Shown: positions 13,601-26,300 of the stretch, piece by piece
How positions within the stretch are numbered: position 1 is the first letter of the stretch
Layout: each line of letters opens with the position of its first letter
Source: Eudorina sp. 2006-703-Eu-15
Lineage: Eukaryota > Chlorophyta > Chlorophyceae > Chlamydomonadales > Volvocaceae
Length of the DNA: 64,000 bases
Assembly (NCBI GenBank): GCA_003117195.1
Contig: BDSI01000104.1
Location: forward strand, 365,121 to 429,120
Direction: 5' to 3'
The notes under the pieces: generated by a model
The model's input: the letters and a program-made list of their open reading frames with translations, nothing else
What the model was told of the DNA's origin: nothing
The model's database searches: none
Translations under genes and position numbers: made by a program

Positions 13601-15481
13601 GCCTCCGCCGCCATCAGCGCCGCCAGCCGCTCCGTCTCCTCGCCCGCCGCCATCTCCTCCGCCAGCCGCACACACTCCTCCTCGATCAACTTTAGCGCGG
13701 AGCGGCGCTGCTCCTTCTCCTCCAGAGCCGCCGCCGCCTCGCCCGCCGCCACCTCCACCGCCGTCGCCAGGCCGTCGAGCTCCTCCTCCGCCACCTCGAC
13801 CTTCTCCAGGAGCCGCGCCACCGCCGGCGATCGACCGGTTCCCGGGACGCCCTCCAGCCGCGCCTTCGCCGCAGCCAGCGCCGTCGTCGCCGCCGCCAGG
13901 CGCTTCTGCTCCTTGGCAGTCAACCAGTCCTTCAGCAGCCGCAGCTGCAGCGCGGCGTCGGACACGGCGGTGATCGAGTCCAACTTGGCGGCGTGTACGA
14001 CACTGTACTGCTCCCGCGCGGCGTCGAGCCGATTGGAGGCCTCCGCCGCCCAGGACTCGACTTGCTCCAGCGCCGCCGTCGCCGGGGACGCGGCGTCGCC
14101 GCCGGCGTCGCCAGCGACGGCGGCGGCAGCGGACGCCTCCATTCCTTTGATGAACGCTTGGAGTTGATCGTCGCCGATCGACTCGATCGTCTTGACAGCC
14201 TCCTCCAGGGCCCCCAGACGGGACACCATGTCCGGCGTCGCCGCATCCGCCGCCGCCTCCGCTGCCGCCGCCTCCGCCTGCTCCCGAGTCTGCGCCGACT
14301 CGCCCCGCACGAGCGCCGCCGCCGCCGCGGCGAGGTACTGTCCCTCCGCCGCGGTGTACGACAACTCCCGCCGTACACTCAGCCGCAGAGCGAGCAGCGG
14401 GTTCTCCGCGACGTCCGGGTCTTCCTCTCCGCCGGCGGCGGCGTCGCCGCCCGCGTCGCCGTCAGGTGCCTCCCCCGGCGCTGGCGCCGCCGGCGCGGCG
14501 GCGGGCCGGTTCTTTCGGAGCGCCGCCCGCCAGCCCATCCTCTTCGAGGCCTTATCTCCGGGATCCGTCGAGTCGCCCGACGCCGAGTCGCCCGTCGTAC
14601 GTCGATCGCCGCGCCTGCCCTCCTTCCCGCCCACCATCCCCAGGAGCTCCGCCGCGTCCTCCAGCTCAGCCCTGCCGTCGTCGTCGCCATCGTCGACATC
14701 GCTGTGAAACCGTACGGCAAAGCCGGTGGTCCCGCCGCCGGCGCCCCGGCTGGATCCATCCTCGTCACCACTTTGGTCGTCATCGCCGTCATCGCCGTCT
14801 GAGCCGCCAGTCCGGCGGCCGCCCGCAGAGAGCAAGCCGGACTTCATCACGCCGCGACTCTGGATCCGGATCCGAGTGACGTCACTGCTGCGGTACGACG
14901 CCAGCGGAATCCCGGTGAGATCCATCGAGCGCTTCGAGGGCCCCGCCGAGGTCATCTGCGGGCGAAGGAGCGACCCGTGGGACGGTAGGTCGTGCGGGCA
15001 TCGTACGGCATTGGTACGGCAGGGGAACGACAGTGCGAGGAAGTGCCCTGCACCTCGAGGCGAGGGATACGATACCCGCGGGACGGCCCTTTCCGCAACG
15101 ACGGCCGCCCTCCCCCACACGCCACTCCCACAGCCAGAGACTCTGTTGGAGACGAGTCTTGATGTGTGGTGCGGATGTGGGGGTGTAAAAGATAACTGAG
15201 CCGCGAGAAGTAGTGAAGCCCAGCGTGACAGCCAATGTGGGGGTGTGGGTGTCGGTGTGCGGGGCCCGGTATGCTTGTCGTACACTCACCGGGCCCATCA
15301 GTCGCGGCGCCGCGCCAAAGGTGGTGAATATGGGGTTTGCCGGATCTCCCCTGGGGCGGGTGGCGGAGGGGGATGGGGTCATAAGAAAACTGAGCCGCGA
15401 GAAGGGGTGGTGGTGGATGAATGAACGAGGACACCAGTCAAACCCAGCCTTCCCGGCTTCCCCGCGCCGCGGGCCCCCCCC

Positions 15482-15554
<73 letters not shown>

Positions 15555-18500
15555 AACACTCCTCGGGCCCCTAGCGCTCCTCACCCCGCGACGACGTCGT
15601 CCAGCGCCCCCGAGGCCGCCCCCTCCGCCGGGGCAGCCGCCCCTGGAGCCACCGCCACGGACTGCCGCTTGGTCTGGTGCGGGCAGGGGTTCCGGCGGTT
15701 GGGGGATAGGTAGTTAGAGGTTTGGCAGTTGGGGATTTGGCAGTTGGGGATGACGTGGCGAAGCAAGCAGGCGCCTCCGCGTCTGGCAGCAGGCACTGGC
15801 ACGACGGAGGGACAAATGCGCACCGCAAGCCTGTACCCTCAGAAACCCTAAACCCCCGACGTACAACCGACATCCGTGACCGGTACACCGCTGTACGGAG
15901 CGATACTGCGCGGTACAGAGTCCGTACTGCGCCGTACGAAGCGGTACTGCACGGTACGATGAATGCGCCACTTACCGTTGGGACGAGCGTGGTGCCGAAG
16001 GCGGTGCGCCGTCCGCCGACTTTGCTCCGCCGCTCCAGCCACCTCGCGTAGTGAAGGTTGGTGCGCTCGGCCCTCTTGCCTGAGGTAGTCAGATGGTTAG
16101 TTGGGTAGGTAGGTTGTTAGTTAGGGAGGCAGGGAGGGAGCGCGCGCCGCGAGAAGGACGACGTGCCCCAGCGGCACCATGCACACGTGGAAAGGGGATT
16201 TGAAAGGTCTTCCTCATGGGAAGGGGATATGAAAGGTCTGTAGCTCCAGGGAGGGTCACACGCAGACATACAGACCGCTGGACAGACTGATCTCGTGTAA
16301 CACACACACGTGGGTGCCCGAGGAGGGACGGGCCAGACCAGTGGGAGTTGGCAGCGAGCGGGACGTGTAGGCGAGGGCCGCGTGCGACGGGAAAGGGTGT
16401 ACGACAGGGAAGCTTACGTGGTGATGTGCTGCCTTGTGCAAACCATAGCCCCATCATGGAGCGCCCGACTGCATACCCGGACCCAGCAAGGCCTGACGCG
16501 TGCGAGACGCCCCGCTGGGACTCAGCTGGGCGGACAGGCCTGCCGGAGGGTGCAACCCTAGCTAGTACGATTAGGTTGGGACGCGGGACCAGGCTAGTTT
16601 TACCGCACCGGGCAGGGGCGCGCCTCCGAGTTCTGAGGAAACGCGCCCTGGGTGCTGCAAGGACCTGAGGAGGTTGAACAGCGGACTGCGAGGCGCAGAC
16701 CGCCCGGGATGGGCTTCCGCCCAATCCCTTGAGGGGGCGCAGCAGTCACCGATCCTCGGGGATCGGGCGCGCGCCCTTGGTTGAGAGTGAGGGGACAGAG
16801 GCCCCTTACGCCCCTTTCCCCCGTATCCGGGGGAGAGTGCTTCGGCGGTCTCCCGTATGGGGCGGGTTAGCGCCCCCGGCCAGCGTCGGCCCGGCAGATA
16901 TGTAACGATACACACACACTCACACACACACAGCCAACTAACTCCCACCCGCCGGCCCCCGGTGCTCACCCGACTGGTCCTGCTTCCCGGGCGCCTTGTT
17001 GGTGGAGCGGTCCAGGGCGCGGCTGATGCGCTGGAGGTCGCTGGCCGGGTACTGCGGAGCGCGGCGGGATGGTTAGAAATGAAACCCGCCCGAACCAACG
17101 AAGTGGTTGTGTGGAGGTGCGGCGGCGACGGAGGTGAGCGCTCTCAGGTTGGAGCGGGTGTTCGGGGGAACAGGCAGCAAACCGCCGCGCGTTTTGGAGG
17201 GGGGGTCCAAAGCAACAAACAAGCCCCAAAAGTATATTCGGGAGGCCCCGCGTTTGAGTTGAGGAGGCCCAGCATCCGGCCCTCGGACAACGCGGTCAAG
17301 GGGGCTGGCTGGATTGACATGACGGGGCCGCGGGCCGCGGATGCACCGCCCGCAGCCGTGGCGCATCCGTACCACCTGGCGTGTGCCCCCACGCCCCATG
17401 CACGCCGGGATATCCCAGTCGGCCCCGCCCTGCCGTACACTGTCTTACCTGCACCCAGTTGTCTTCTTTGGCCACCCGCTTGAGCATGTCACGAACGTAC
17501 GCCCGCCGCTTGAGTTGCTCCTGTACGACAATACGACAACGGCAACAAAACGGCGGTTGGCGCCGCGGGGCCCACGGAGTCGTCCAGCCCAAGGATCACC
17601 GCCCCGGACGAACAGCGCCATGGACGAACACCGCCGCAGCACCCTACCGGCGGGCCCACTGCTATCGCCTGGGTGCGCGCCAGCGGCAGTGCCGCCGTCG
17701 GCGTCCCTAGGCATGGCCAAACGCAGCAGAAGAGCAAGCAGCGGAGATCTGACCGCCTATGCCTCCGCCCCTCTGCCTCCATCCCTCTGCCTCATCTCTG
17801 TCCCCGCCTCTGGTCCCGCCTCTGCCTCCTCCTCTCTTCCTCTGCCTCCGCTCCTCTGCCTCCGCTCCTCTTCCCCTGCTCCTCTTCCTCCGGGCCTCTG
17901 CCTCAGCCGGTCCGACGCCGAGGGAGGGCGAACAGACCGAAAGCCGCTCTGGAGGTCCGCAGCCGACTGCCCACTAGGAAGGATACGCCGCAGCCGCCGC
18001 CCCCGCACGCCGCTGCGGCGACGGCAGGGCCTCGAACGAGGCTGCTCTCACGACTGCTGCCGCTGCTGCGTCTCAGGTTGCAGCGGCCACAGCGGTGGCG
18101 GCGGCAGCAGCGCCCCCTTTGTTGTAGGCCCTCGTGCAACCTGTCGTCCTCCCAGGCTCTCCCCAGACGACCCCAGCTGTCGGTCTGAACCCCTCACCCC
18201 GCTGCTTTCCTCTTTCCCTTGCCTTCTCACTCCCTCTCTTCGCCCTCACTCACCCCAAACTGCTCCGCGTCCAGCCGCATGTTGGCCTCCTGCCGCCGCA
18301 GAGCCATGAGCTGCGGGCACGCGAGAGTGCGGGCGCGCGCGTTTCAGACAGAGTGCGTGTGTTTCTTAGGCAGTGTGTGTAGAAGAAAACTGGGCCGCGT
18401 GTGTGTTCAGCTAAGAAACCGGCCCGACCCGCCGCGTATGTGTGTCAGTGTGTTTAGAAAAGTAATCCACCCGGCCGGGTGCTTGCGGATCGGGCGGGGA

Positions 18501-18941
18501 ACAACACGCACTCCAGGGAGACTCCCAGAGGGCGGCGGGGACGGCCACAGGGGCCATGTTCCCATGCACCCTCCACCGCAACATCCCCACACCTACAGCC
18601 ACCAGGCGCCGGAGGCAACTCAAAGCAAAGCACCTGGGGGCGGAAGCTGCCTGAGCCCTATCAACGCAGCGCTCGGTGCGTGCAGCAAAGCGCCACCTGC
18701 GCAGCACGTGCACCTCTGTACCCGCGCGGGCACGCAGGGAGGGGTCCCGTCAGGGCGGCCCGGGGCCGCAGGCAACGGGGTCCCTGGATTCGGACTCCCG
18801 CGCCAATGCTGCTGACCCGCGGGTTGTCGTCGCTGCAACGGTTGCCTTTGGCCGAACGGCGCTGCGGCTCGTGAACAGCTGCTGCGGAGCTGGAAGGCTG
18901 CTAGGAAGAAGACCGCTAGGCGGGCAAGCAGGCAGTGGGCC

Positions 18942-18985
<44 letters not shown>

Positions 18986-20136
18986 GGAAACGCAGGCGCC
19001 CCACGGCCCCCACGGGCTCTCACGGAGTCGCGGTCCGTGAGGGTGCCTGGCGATGACGCCCCTCCCTGGACATGCATGTGGAGCATGCCCACGGTGGGGA
19101 GGGCGCAGCAGGACCGCTAGGAGGGGCTCGGGTTTGAGCCGCTCCCGCACGAGGCACGCAGGCCGGAGAGGCGCCGCCCGCGGTGGTGGCACCGGCCGCC
19201 GCTGCCTGGCGTGCTCCCACTGCCTGCCTGTCTGCCTGCCTGCGCGCGACTGTCTGACTGAGGCTCTCCCCTCACCCCCTGACGGGCATTGCTCCGCGCG
19301 CTGCGGCCTGCGGTCTGCGGTGTGCTCCCCACGGCCTGCGGCCCACAGCTCGTCCGCTCCCGAGCGCCCCACCACCCCACGCCGCGCTGGCTGAGCCTCA
19401 TGGATGTTGGCCAGTTGCCGGCCTTCCCTCCAAAAGGGCAGCTGTCATAGTGCCAACATGTCTGTGCCTCCGGGACCAGGGTTGCGTCGGGGCTGGCCGG
19501 GGTTGTGGGAGCGGCGGATGCGGGTGTGGAGATGAGAGGGGAGGACGCAGGCCGCCGCCGGGCGAGAGGAACACGCCGTCCAACCTCCGAAACGAGGCAC
19601 ACGTGAGTCGTTGTCGTGTGGTGTTCAGGACGGGGACCAAGCCCAGAGGTCTCGCCGGCCCTTCCCCCGCATTGCGACCGAACCCAGTGACCGCTGATCG
19701 GCTGCGAGGAGGTACTACACAGACAGGACGGCTATTTCGGCCGTGGTGACCCACCTCCATACCCAGCTTGACGTGCACATCGTAAGAGAAAGGTTCGAGG
19801 GCGGAATGTGCCGTGATGTTGGTTCGCTCGGTGGGGTCAAGCGCTTCTGGGACTTCCATCCCCCTGCGCAGTGCATCACGCAGCAGCTCCAGGGTGTCGT
19901 CGGGGTCCATAATTCCCACGATTGGGTCCACCATGGGCTCCTGTGGTTCCTGCAAGAGTCATTGGCAACCATGAGACACAGGCTCGCCGGCCTCATCACA
20001 TTATATTATACGTTACAATATTCCATCCTTTCAAACCGAAAAACAAGCAGTGTTGTCGGGCGCGTACCTGCACCTCCAAGTCCGATTCGAAGGAACCTTG
20101 AGGCGAGGACTGCAACAGCGCTTCCGCTCCTTCCAT
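8371..20136 (-). CDS. giant coiled-coil/low-complexity protein (13 exons)
   Basis: Family not recognised. Minus-strand exons join in phase: 20136-20068, 19949-19755, 19441-19376, 18310-18254, 17520-17449, 17051-16970, 16079-15976, 15673-15585, 15350-15290, 14955-13570, 13321-13103, 12538-9116 and 8784-8371. The sum is 2,079 codons (2,078 residues plus stop). The start is ATG at 20136 (MEGAEALLQSSPQGSFESD), followed by a conserved-looking exon (DPIVGIMDPDDTLELLRDAL) and short charged helical exons such as EQLKRRAYVRDMLKRVAKED. The 462-codon exon and the 73-codon exon are Ala/Glu/Arg-rich and probably coiled coil (EKEARLAAVRAAERDEKRL). The 1,141-codon exon begins with coiled coil and a Gln run, then turns Pro/Gly/Ser/His-rich. 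The last exon has polyproline and about 20 glutamines. Least certain are exon 3 and the 3' end: a GTGCGT donor at 8497 could lead to a further exon. Length and composition suit a structural or scaffold protein, but that is inference. Confidence 0.65.
8639..8713 (-). repeat. CAG/CTG repeat coding polyglutamine
   Basis: A run of CTG/TTG triplets on the plus strand reads as a glutamine tract on the minus strand, in frame in the last exon of the giant gene and followed by short polyproline. Confidence 0.85.
15484..15552. repeat. (CA)n microsatellite
   Basis: About 34 uninterrupted CA dinucleotides lie between the exons 15673-15585 and 15350-15290 of the minus-strand giant gene, so they are intronic. 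Confidence 0.95.
16826..16909 (-). repeat. dispersed repeat, copy 1 (minus)
   Basis: Read on the minus strand, these roughly 84 bases match 32841-32925 on the plus strand with only a few differences. Shared words include GTTACATATCTGCCGGGCC and GGAGACCGCCGAAGCACTCT. In both copies a TG-rich tract lies just 5' of the unit. This copy sits in an intron of the giant gene. It could be a short interspersed element. Confidence 0.75.
18942..18983. repeat. (CAG)n microsatellite
   Basis: About 13 perfect CAG units on the plus strand. By the gene model they are intronic, between the exons ending at 19376 and starting at 18310, so they are probably not translated. Confidence 0.9.
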
Positions 20137-23100
20137 TTTGTGCAAGGAATGTGTCAAACTGAGCTAGCTATTAAAACCAGACTTGTTGCATAAAAGGACG
20201 AACGGACACAGCTGTAGACGTTTGGCTAAAGACTGATCTATTTTAGAAGCGACATAGATTCTCATCATTGTCTTAGACAAGGCATGCTCTTCTGAGGACG
20301 GCCTCCTCCGCCAGTCCAACAGCCCGGTGATCATTTCCGGAACGCTCACACCAGCAGTAACTTAATTTGAAGAACATGTAGTTAGTATGTTTGAAATGGA
20401 AACGGTCGCGTTGTGTAGAATAACCTCCTCACAAGTACGACACCATTTTTGCGGAGTCGTGCTCCACTTAACTTGCCGACTGCCCTAGTACCTAGCGATT
20501 ATTATTGTCTGCCATTAAACTCTACTGCTATCTTACTGCACTGTATCCGTTCAGCGTTGCCCTCACAATGAAAGGTTCGACGGCCTGCAATCAAGTACAT
20601 CTTAAGCAGTTCATTGCTATTCATGCACTGCAGTTATTATAAATGTAAGCCTGTATGAATGCGCTACCTACAAATGTTGTCCTACGAAGTTGTGGAGCCG
20701 GCTATCTGAAACAACCAACCCACGCCGTTACCCCTGTTACAACGGCTTATATTTATGTGACACACAAAGGTTTTCAAGAGACATAACGCGAAACCCTATC
20801 CCTGCCCTTCAAGGTGGAACAGAAACAGTGCAAAACCCTTCCCCTCTCCCAATTCGGATTAATTAAGATTCTCTTGGATTTCAGATGCAATGCCCACATC
20901 TGTGACGTCGGCGTAAGTTGTTCATGTTGTGCCGCAAGGGAAACATTAACACATGAACCCTGACGTCAAGGTGGCGGCTTTGCGAAAGTGTTAGTCTTGC
21001 TAGGTTCTCCCGTTGTATGTACCAGTTAGTGCAAGAAGTCAACCGTCAAGGGCGGACAATGGTGCATTTGCAACGACCACGACACGAATGACCTCGTCGC
21101 TGCACCGGCCAGTTTGAGCGAGTTGCGTGTGCGTGCAGTGTTACATTGGCGCGACGGGACTTGGCTTCGGCGGCACACCCGCTGTCGCGCCTTCCTTCCA
21201 TGCAGCGACCCTCGCCGACACACTGATGTCCGGCACGTGTCACTGCTATGGTCCGGAAACAAGTTTGGACACGTCCGCGCGCCCTTCCGGGGCGAGGGGG
21301 CGAGGGGGCGAGGGAGGTGGACAGCGGGGGGGGGGGATGTCTCCCAGCCGATGACACGCATGCCTCAGCTTAACAAAGCTCTTCCACAGTGAAGCGACGC
21401 CTGCATGCGAAGTATGCATCGCGTCTGGCAACACCGCGCCTCTTGGGGCGCTGATCGCAGGGCCAACCGCGCGGCGCAAGTCCGCCATGGGCTTGGTCAA
21501 AGGGCAGGCCTCAAGCATGTTGATACGACGAGTTCCCCCCGACTTGAAATGGCGAGGGATGGCGTTTCACCTGGACATGTCACGATTCTTTCCCAACTAT
21601 GTAGGCCAGGGCCACGATTCGCTCCGGCTGTCGGGTGACGGCCTCCCTACACAACTTTGATCGGCCAGTGCCAAGATGTGACACCCTGCCAACCATGCAT
21701 TTGTTGATGAAAGACGCCGCTGAAAAGCTGCTGCAAGGAATGGCGGGCCGAGCTTGTTCGATTACGCATACGTACACATCGATCGCGGCGGTTGCATTCA
21801 TCCTAAGCGACGTCTATGATGTTTCGCAATATCAGACAGCTTTGGGTTGCAGTCCAAAGTTTGATGTGGGTGGTGGCGAGAAAGACATGGAGTGCAGAAG
21901 GTACGATAGTGCAGGGTATGCCCTCTATGACGTTGGACGCGGCCAGTCCAGGATAATACGGTACCATCATCGTTGTCGGGAATAATTTATATATCAGCGT
22001 ACAAATAACTACAAATTTAAGTTGAAGGTTGGCAGCGGACGTATCAAACAAACAGGGAACGCTTTCAGTGCAACAGTCGAGGAGCTGAGTGAGAAAAGGA
22101 TGGATAGCTCCAGGACAGACCAGTGCTCTATAAAGTAGTATGACGTATTGATAATATTTTACATTTTTTCTTTCACTGAGATAATGAAGTATGCCCCGAT
22201 GCGGGAGGCATTCGGTGCTGTACGCAAGGCTGGATGGTGAGGGATGGCCGGATAGTTGTCATGCTCTGTCATCGCTCCTGTCGTCCCCTATATGAAATGC
22301 CAAGAGAAATCAAAACAATTTCGAAACAATTTGTGGGTCATTAATTCCGATGGTACGGAAGGATGCGGGCAAGTGCATGCCCAGTCGGGATAGACGTATT
22401 GCCCTGCTTAGATCACCATTACGGAGCGCATACGAACGTTTCACGCATCAAGGTATTTTAACATTTTATAGATCATGTCTCGGCTCTGAAGACGCCGAGC
22501 CCCACTCGGCCATTTTGCTCTAGGCGGTCAAATAGACCTTCATTTTGGTTGCACCGGGCGCGACATACGTCCTATTAATTTTTCATCATTTGCTTATGTG
22601 TAATCCAGCGCAAAATTTATCAGCTTTTCCTTTGCGTGGCGCCAACTGCTTTGGCAGGACGGTGGTTGGGAGTAAGTTGCACAAATGGTTTGGAACTGTG
22701 ATAGAAGCGGCACAAAATTCGTTCTTTCGTGCTCGCACTACAGATCAGTGCCGAATGCGCAAGCCTGAGGCTGAGGTGCAAGGTTCATGTCCACGTCGTC
22801 ACCTTGTCATGTTCAAGTCTCCATGAAAGCCCCGACCCAGTCATTTTAGGCAATATAACATTACGCGATTTGGTTTCTTGTGCGACATTTCAGCCGTATG
22901 GGAGTTGAGAGCCGTACACAATCTGCGAGAAAATCCCTTTCCAGTTTCACTCTTTTGCGACTATCACACGCACTGCTGCTTTTTGCAGCCTATTGTAACC
23001 TCGGAGTTAATGCGTTGCGCCGTGAGACCGTCACGAGAAGTTCACTACGAGGTGGTATCTGAACTTGAGTTCTTTTGCTCGGGCTGTGATCACTGCGAAC

Positions 23101-23387
23101 TGGTTGTCAGGTCGGGCCGCCATGGGCACCGGCCTTAGCCCGTCTTGGTTTTCGCCAGAGTTCCCAGCTCTGGCGGCCAGGCGTGACCCTTTCCCAGGTA
23201 AACTCCTGACTCCTCGAGGCATACGAATAGCGCTGTGATGGGCATGTTCTATTAGGTTGTTTGTGGCACACGGGTGTCAAGCTGATGTTGTTCGGACCGA
23301 CTATGAGCTTGCTGAGCCCGAGGAGTTCTCACCGCACACGGACATCCTCTCCTATATGCTACATTATTTTGCATATGTAATTTTCAG
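20137..23387. other. AT-rich spacer between divergent genes
   Basis: This lies between the start of the minus-strand giant gene (20136) and the first secure exon of the plus-strand STAT-like gene (23388). From about 20,200 to 22,900 it is relatively AT-rich with no long frames. It should hold both promoters and the unresolved 5' exon(s) of the STAT-like gene. One candidate is a frame from ATG at 23010 (MRCAVRPSREVHYEVVSEL) ending at a donor near 23109. Its phase matches an acceptor at 23255, but I could not connect that exon onward to 23388. Confidence 0.4.
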
Positions 23388-26300
23388 CGTTCCTACGATT
23401 GTCTGCGACAGGTATCAGCATAAACATCAAGCATGTCACCTCGCTGTTTGTGCCAGTATCTGATTATGCGCACACTGCGCCCTTCGCAGATATCGAGAGA
23501 TGGCAAACGACATATGTGCGCTACACGGCGTCGGAAACGGCCCAGGCTCACCCTTGGGATGTGGAAACTTGTCGCCGAAACCTACACAGTCTTGGCCTCG
23601 GCGACCATCCGTTGTTGCGCCTGGCTAACCTTCCGGACAGCATCAGCATGCGCATCATTGAGGCACCTGCCGAGTTTGCGCTTCCGGTCAAGCAGGATAG
23701 GTAGGCACGGCCATGCTCACGCCTCGAGCGCAGGCAAAGGGCCACAGGGCTCCTCGTCTTGGTCGATGGCGCCCTGACAGCCTCGTTGTGCCGTTGTCCG
23801 CCGCGCCGGGAACTGCCCCCCAGGCGACTGCTCCCCTGCTTCAAAGTGCGGCTGGAGGTGCAACACCGCGGCGCGGTGTCCCTCCCAGTCACGCTCCGCG
23901 CACACGTTCTCTCGCAGCAGGACAAGGAACAGATAGCTTCCTGGATGCCCCCCGACGATGGGAATGGCCGGGACGACAAAGGGCAGGTAGGGCTTGGATG
24001 GCATTCAATGCATGAACGGACAGATGCAGGGCATGCGGGCCTTATCCGCGAGTCGCGCACTTGTCCGTTCGTGCATTCCCGGGTTTCCCGCATGTCGCGG
24101 GGACACCAAGTGGGCTGGGTATGCTACCTTGCGGGCACCAGGTCGCGAAGCCGCAGCGCTTTCCTTCCCGGTGGGGAAGCAGCGCTCTGCTCCCCCGGGG
24201 AAGCCGCCCTGACAGCACATCACATGGCAGTCGGCAGCTGGTTGTTGTCATGACTGCATGGGCGTGGCTGCATGACTGTGGCCGCCCGCGGCTAGGGCTG
24301 GGTGTCGAGGGTCCACCACCCAGAAACAACCTCACGCACAAATCGCATGTTTGGGCCACCCAGCAGAAGGCGGCCACGGAGCTCAAGGGAACCCACTTCA
24401 TCCGCTGCACCCTCGAGGTGGGTGGGTCGAACTTTGTTCTTTCTTCGGGCTGCTTCGGGCTCAAAAGTGTGAAACGGCTGCCTTGGGTAAGCAAGCTTCG
24501 GCGTTTTGGATTCTGACAAGCGCCATCGGGAGAGCCTTGCCTGGCACACGTGCCGGGAGCCGTGAAGGACCCCTTGGAGTCCAGCGGGAAAATGCGAGCG
24601 GAAGCAAAACACCCCAGTCCTGCTGTGCATCATGAACTGATTGACAATGATACATTGACAGCATGAGACTGACTGATGTTTTCTCTGCGGATTGCGCAAC
24701 GCCTGTGACCGGACAATCAGTGATCTATCCGCCTGCAAGCCTCGCGGATCCTCCCCGACCGTCATCCTCATTCTCCTCAGCGCAGTATTCGTTGCCTACC
24801 AATCCGCTCTATAACTCCGCCATTACCCCGCTTTTACCCCGACCGACTGTACAACCCGCAGGCTGGTTCGACCGGGGAGATCCGTACAGTTGGTTTGGGC
24901 GGCAAGGACGGTCAGAGCCTCCCCCAGAGCACCAACTGCGGCTCGACTGCATATCCGTACCATGCTGCCATGCGCAACGGCGGCGCTGGCGGCGGCAACG
25001 GCTCTGCGGAGATGCTGATCAAGCCCGAGCAGTCATACAGCGGCTTCAGCGCCAGTACGAACGGCCCCGGCAACGGCGGCCTTGGTGCCGCCGGGGGGCG
25101 GGGCCTGCCGGGCCTGTCACCGCACGACCCGAATGGCTTGGACCCTCTGGGGCTTATGGAGTCAGGTGGACTTGGTGTTGGAGTTAACGGCATGCTCCGA
25201 GACCTAGGCGTCGGGGGCATGAACGGCCCAGGCCGCGAAATGGCCATGAACAGCCTGTTTGCGGCGAACCGTCCCGACCCGGTGGTCACGCTTGCGTCGA
25301 GCGGTCGTATGGCGGGCGGCGGCGGCGGCGGCGGCGGTTTGTCTGGTATGGGCTTGGGGCCCGGCGGCGGCGGCGGCCTGCGGCTGAACCCCGGCGGCGG
25401 CGGCGGCGATGCGTTCGACGCGGCGGTCGAGATGTTGATGCAGCCGTCGGCGGCACAGCAGCACCAGCAGCGCCGGACCACGCAGCTGATGGGCCCTATG
25501 TCGGATGCGGGCGTGGGCGGGCTGGCCGACGTGCACCGGCTGCAGCAGAAGCAGCAGCAGCAACACGAGGATGGGCCCGGCCATCGCCAGCACGACCGGA
25601 TCTCGTGCACTAACGGCGGCGGCAGCGGCGACGGAATGCACGCAGGCAAGCTGATTACGGCCACCCAGGTACGACACGGTTGGGTGCGGTGGTCAGGAGC
25701 AACGGTTAGGTTCGGTACGTCGGTTGCCACAGATTTACGCGTGTGTTGGTTGCAACTTGCGAGGTGCAGCGGCGAGTGCGCAGGTGGCAGCGAGGACCGC
25801 TTCTTGACCATGTGGGGCGGCAGTCACCGTAAACTGTGTTTGAACCGCTGGGTTGACTCCCGAGCCACCGTCCCTTGGGTTGTCTTGTTTGTATCCCCCT
25901 GAGGGCGCTTCAGTGAGGTGTTCTTGGCCAACGACTGGAGCAGATGCAGACTGGGTCGGGTCTTTGGGGCAGATGCAGACTGGGTCGGGTCTTTGGGGCA
26001 GATGCAGACTGGGTCGGGTCTTTGGGGCAGATGCAGACTGGGTCGGGTCTTTGGAGCAGGGGTCCTAATCTCGCGCGGGTGGTCGGGGGGACGGATGTCA
26101 AACGCCCTCCAACCGAAAGGTGCCCTGTTAGGATCAGAGGCGCCCTAGTACGTAAAGCCTCTTCGCGACCGCGGTGGCTTGACGCCTGCGCAACACCTCA
26201 CGATGCGCCCCCGCACGCCCAGTCTTTGTGCTGTGCGCTCTGGGCCGTAGCAGCAGTAGCAGCCAAGGACCCGTGGGTCACTGTCTGCGAAGACACACAC

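Noticed and set aside
14192..14707. Plus-strand Ala/Ser-rich frames opposite the 462-codon exon
   Set aside because: Shadow frames of a GC-rich coding exon; no splice partners.
23701..23733. 33-base intron removing the in-frame TAG in the STAT-like gene
   Set aside because: Too short for a nuclear intron in this lineage. A 123-base intron 23701-23823 with a better pyrimidine-rich acceptor keeps the same phase.
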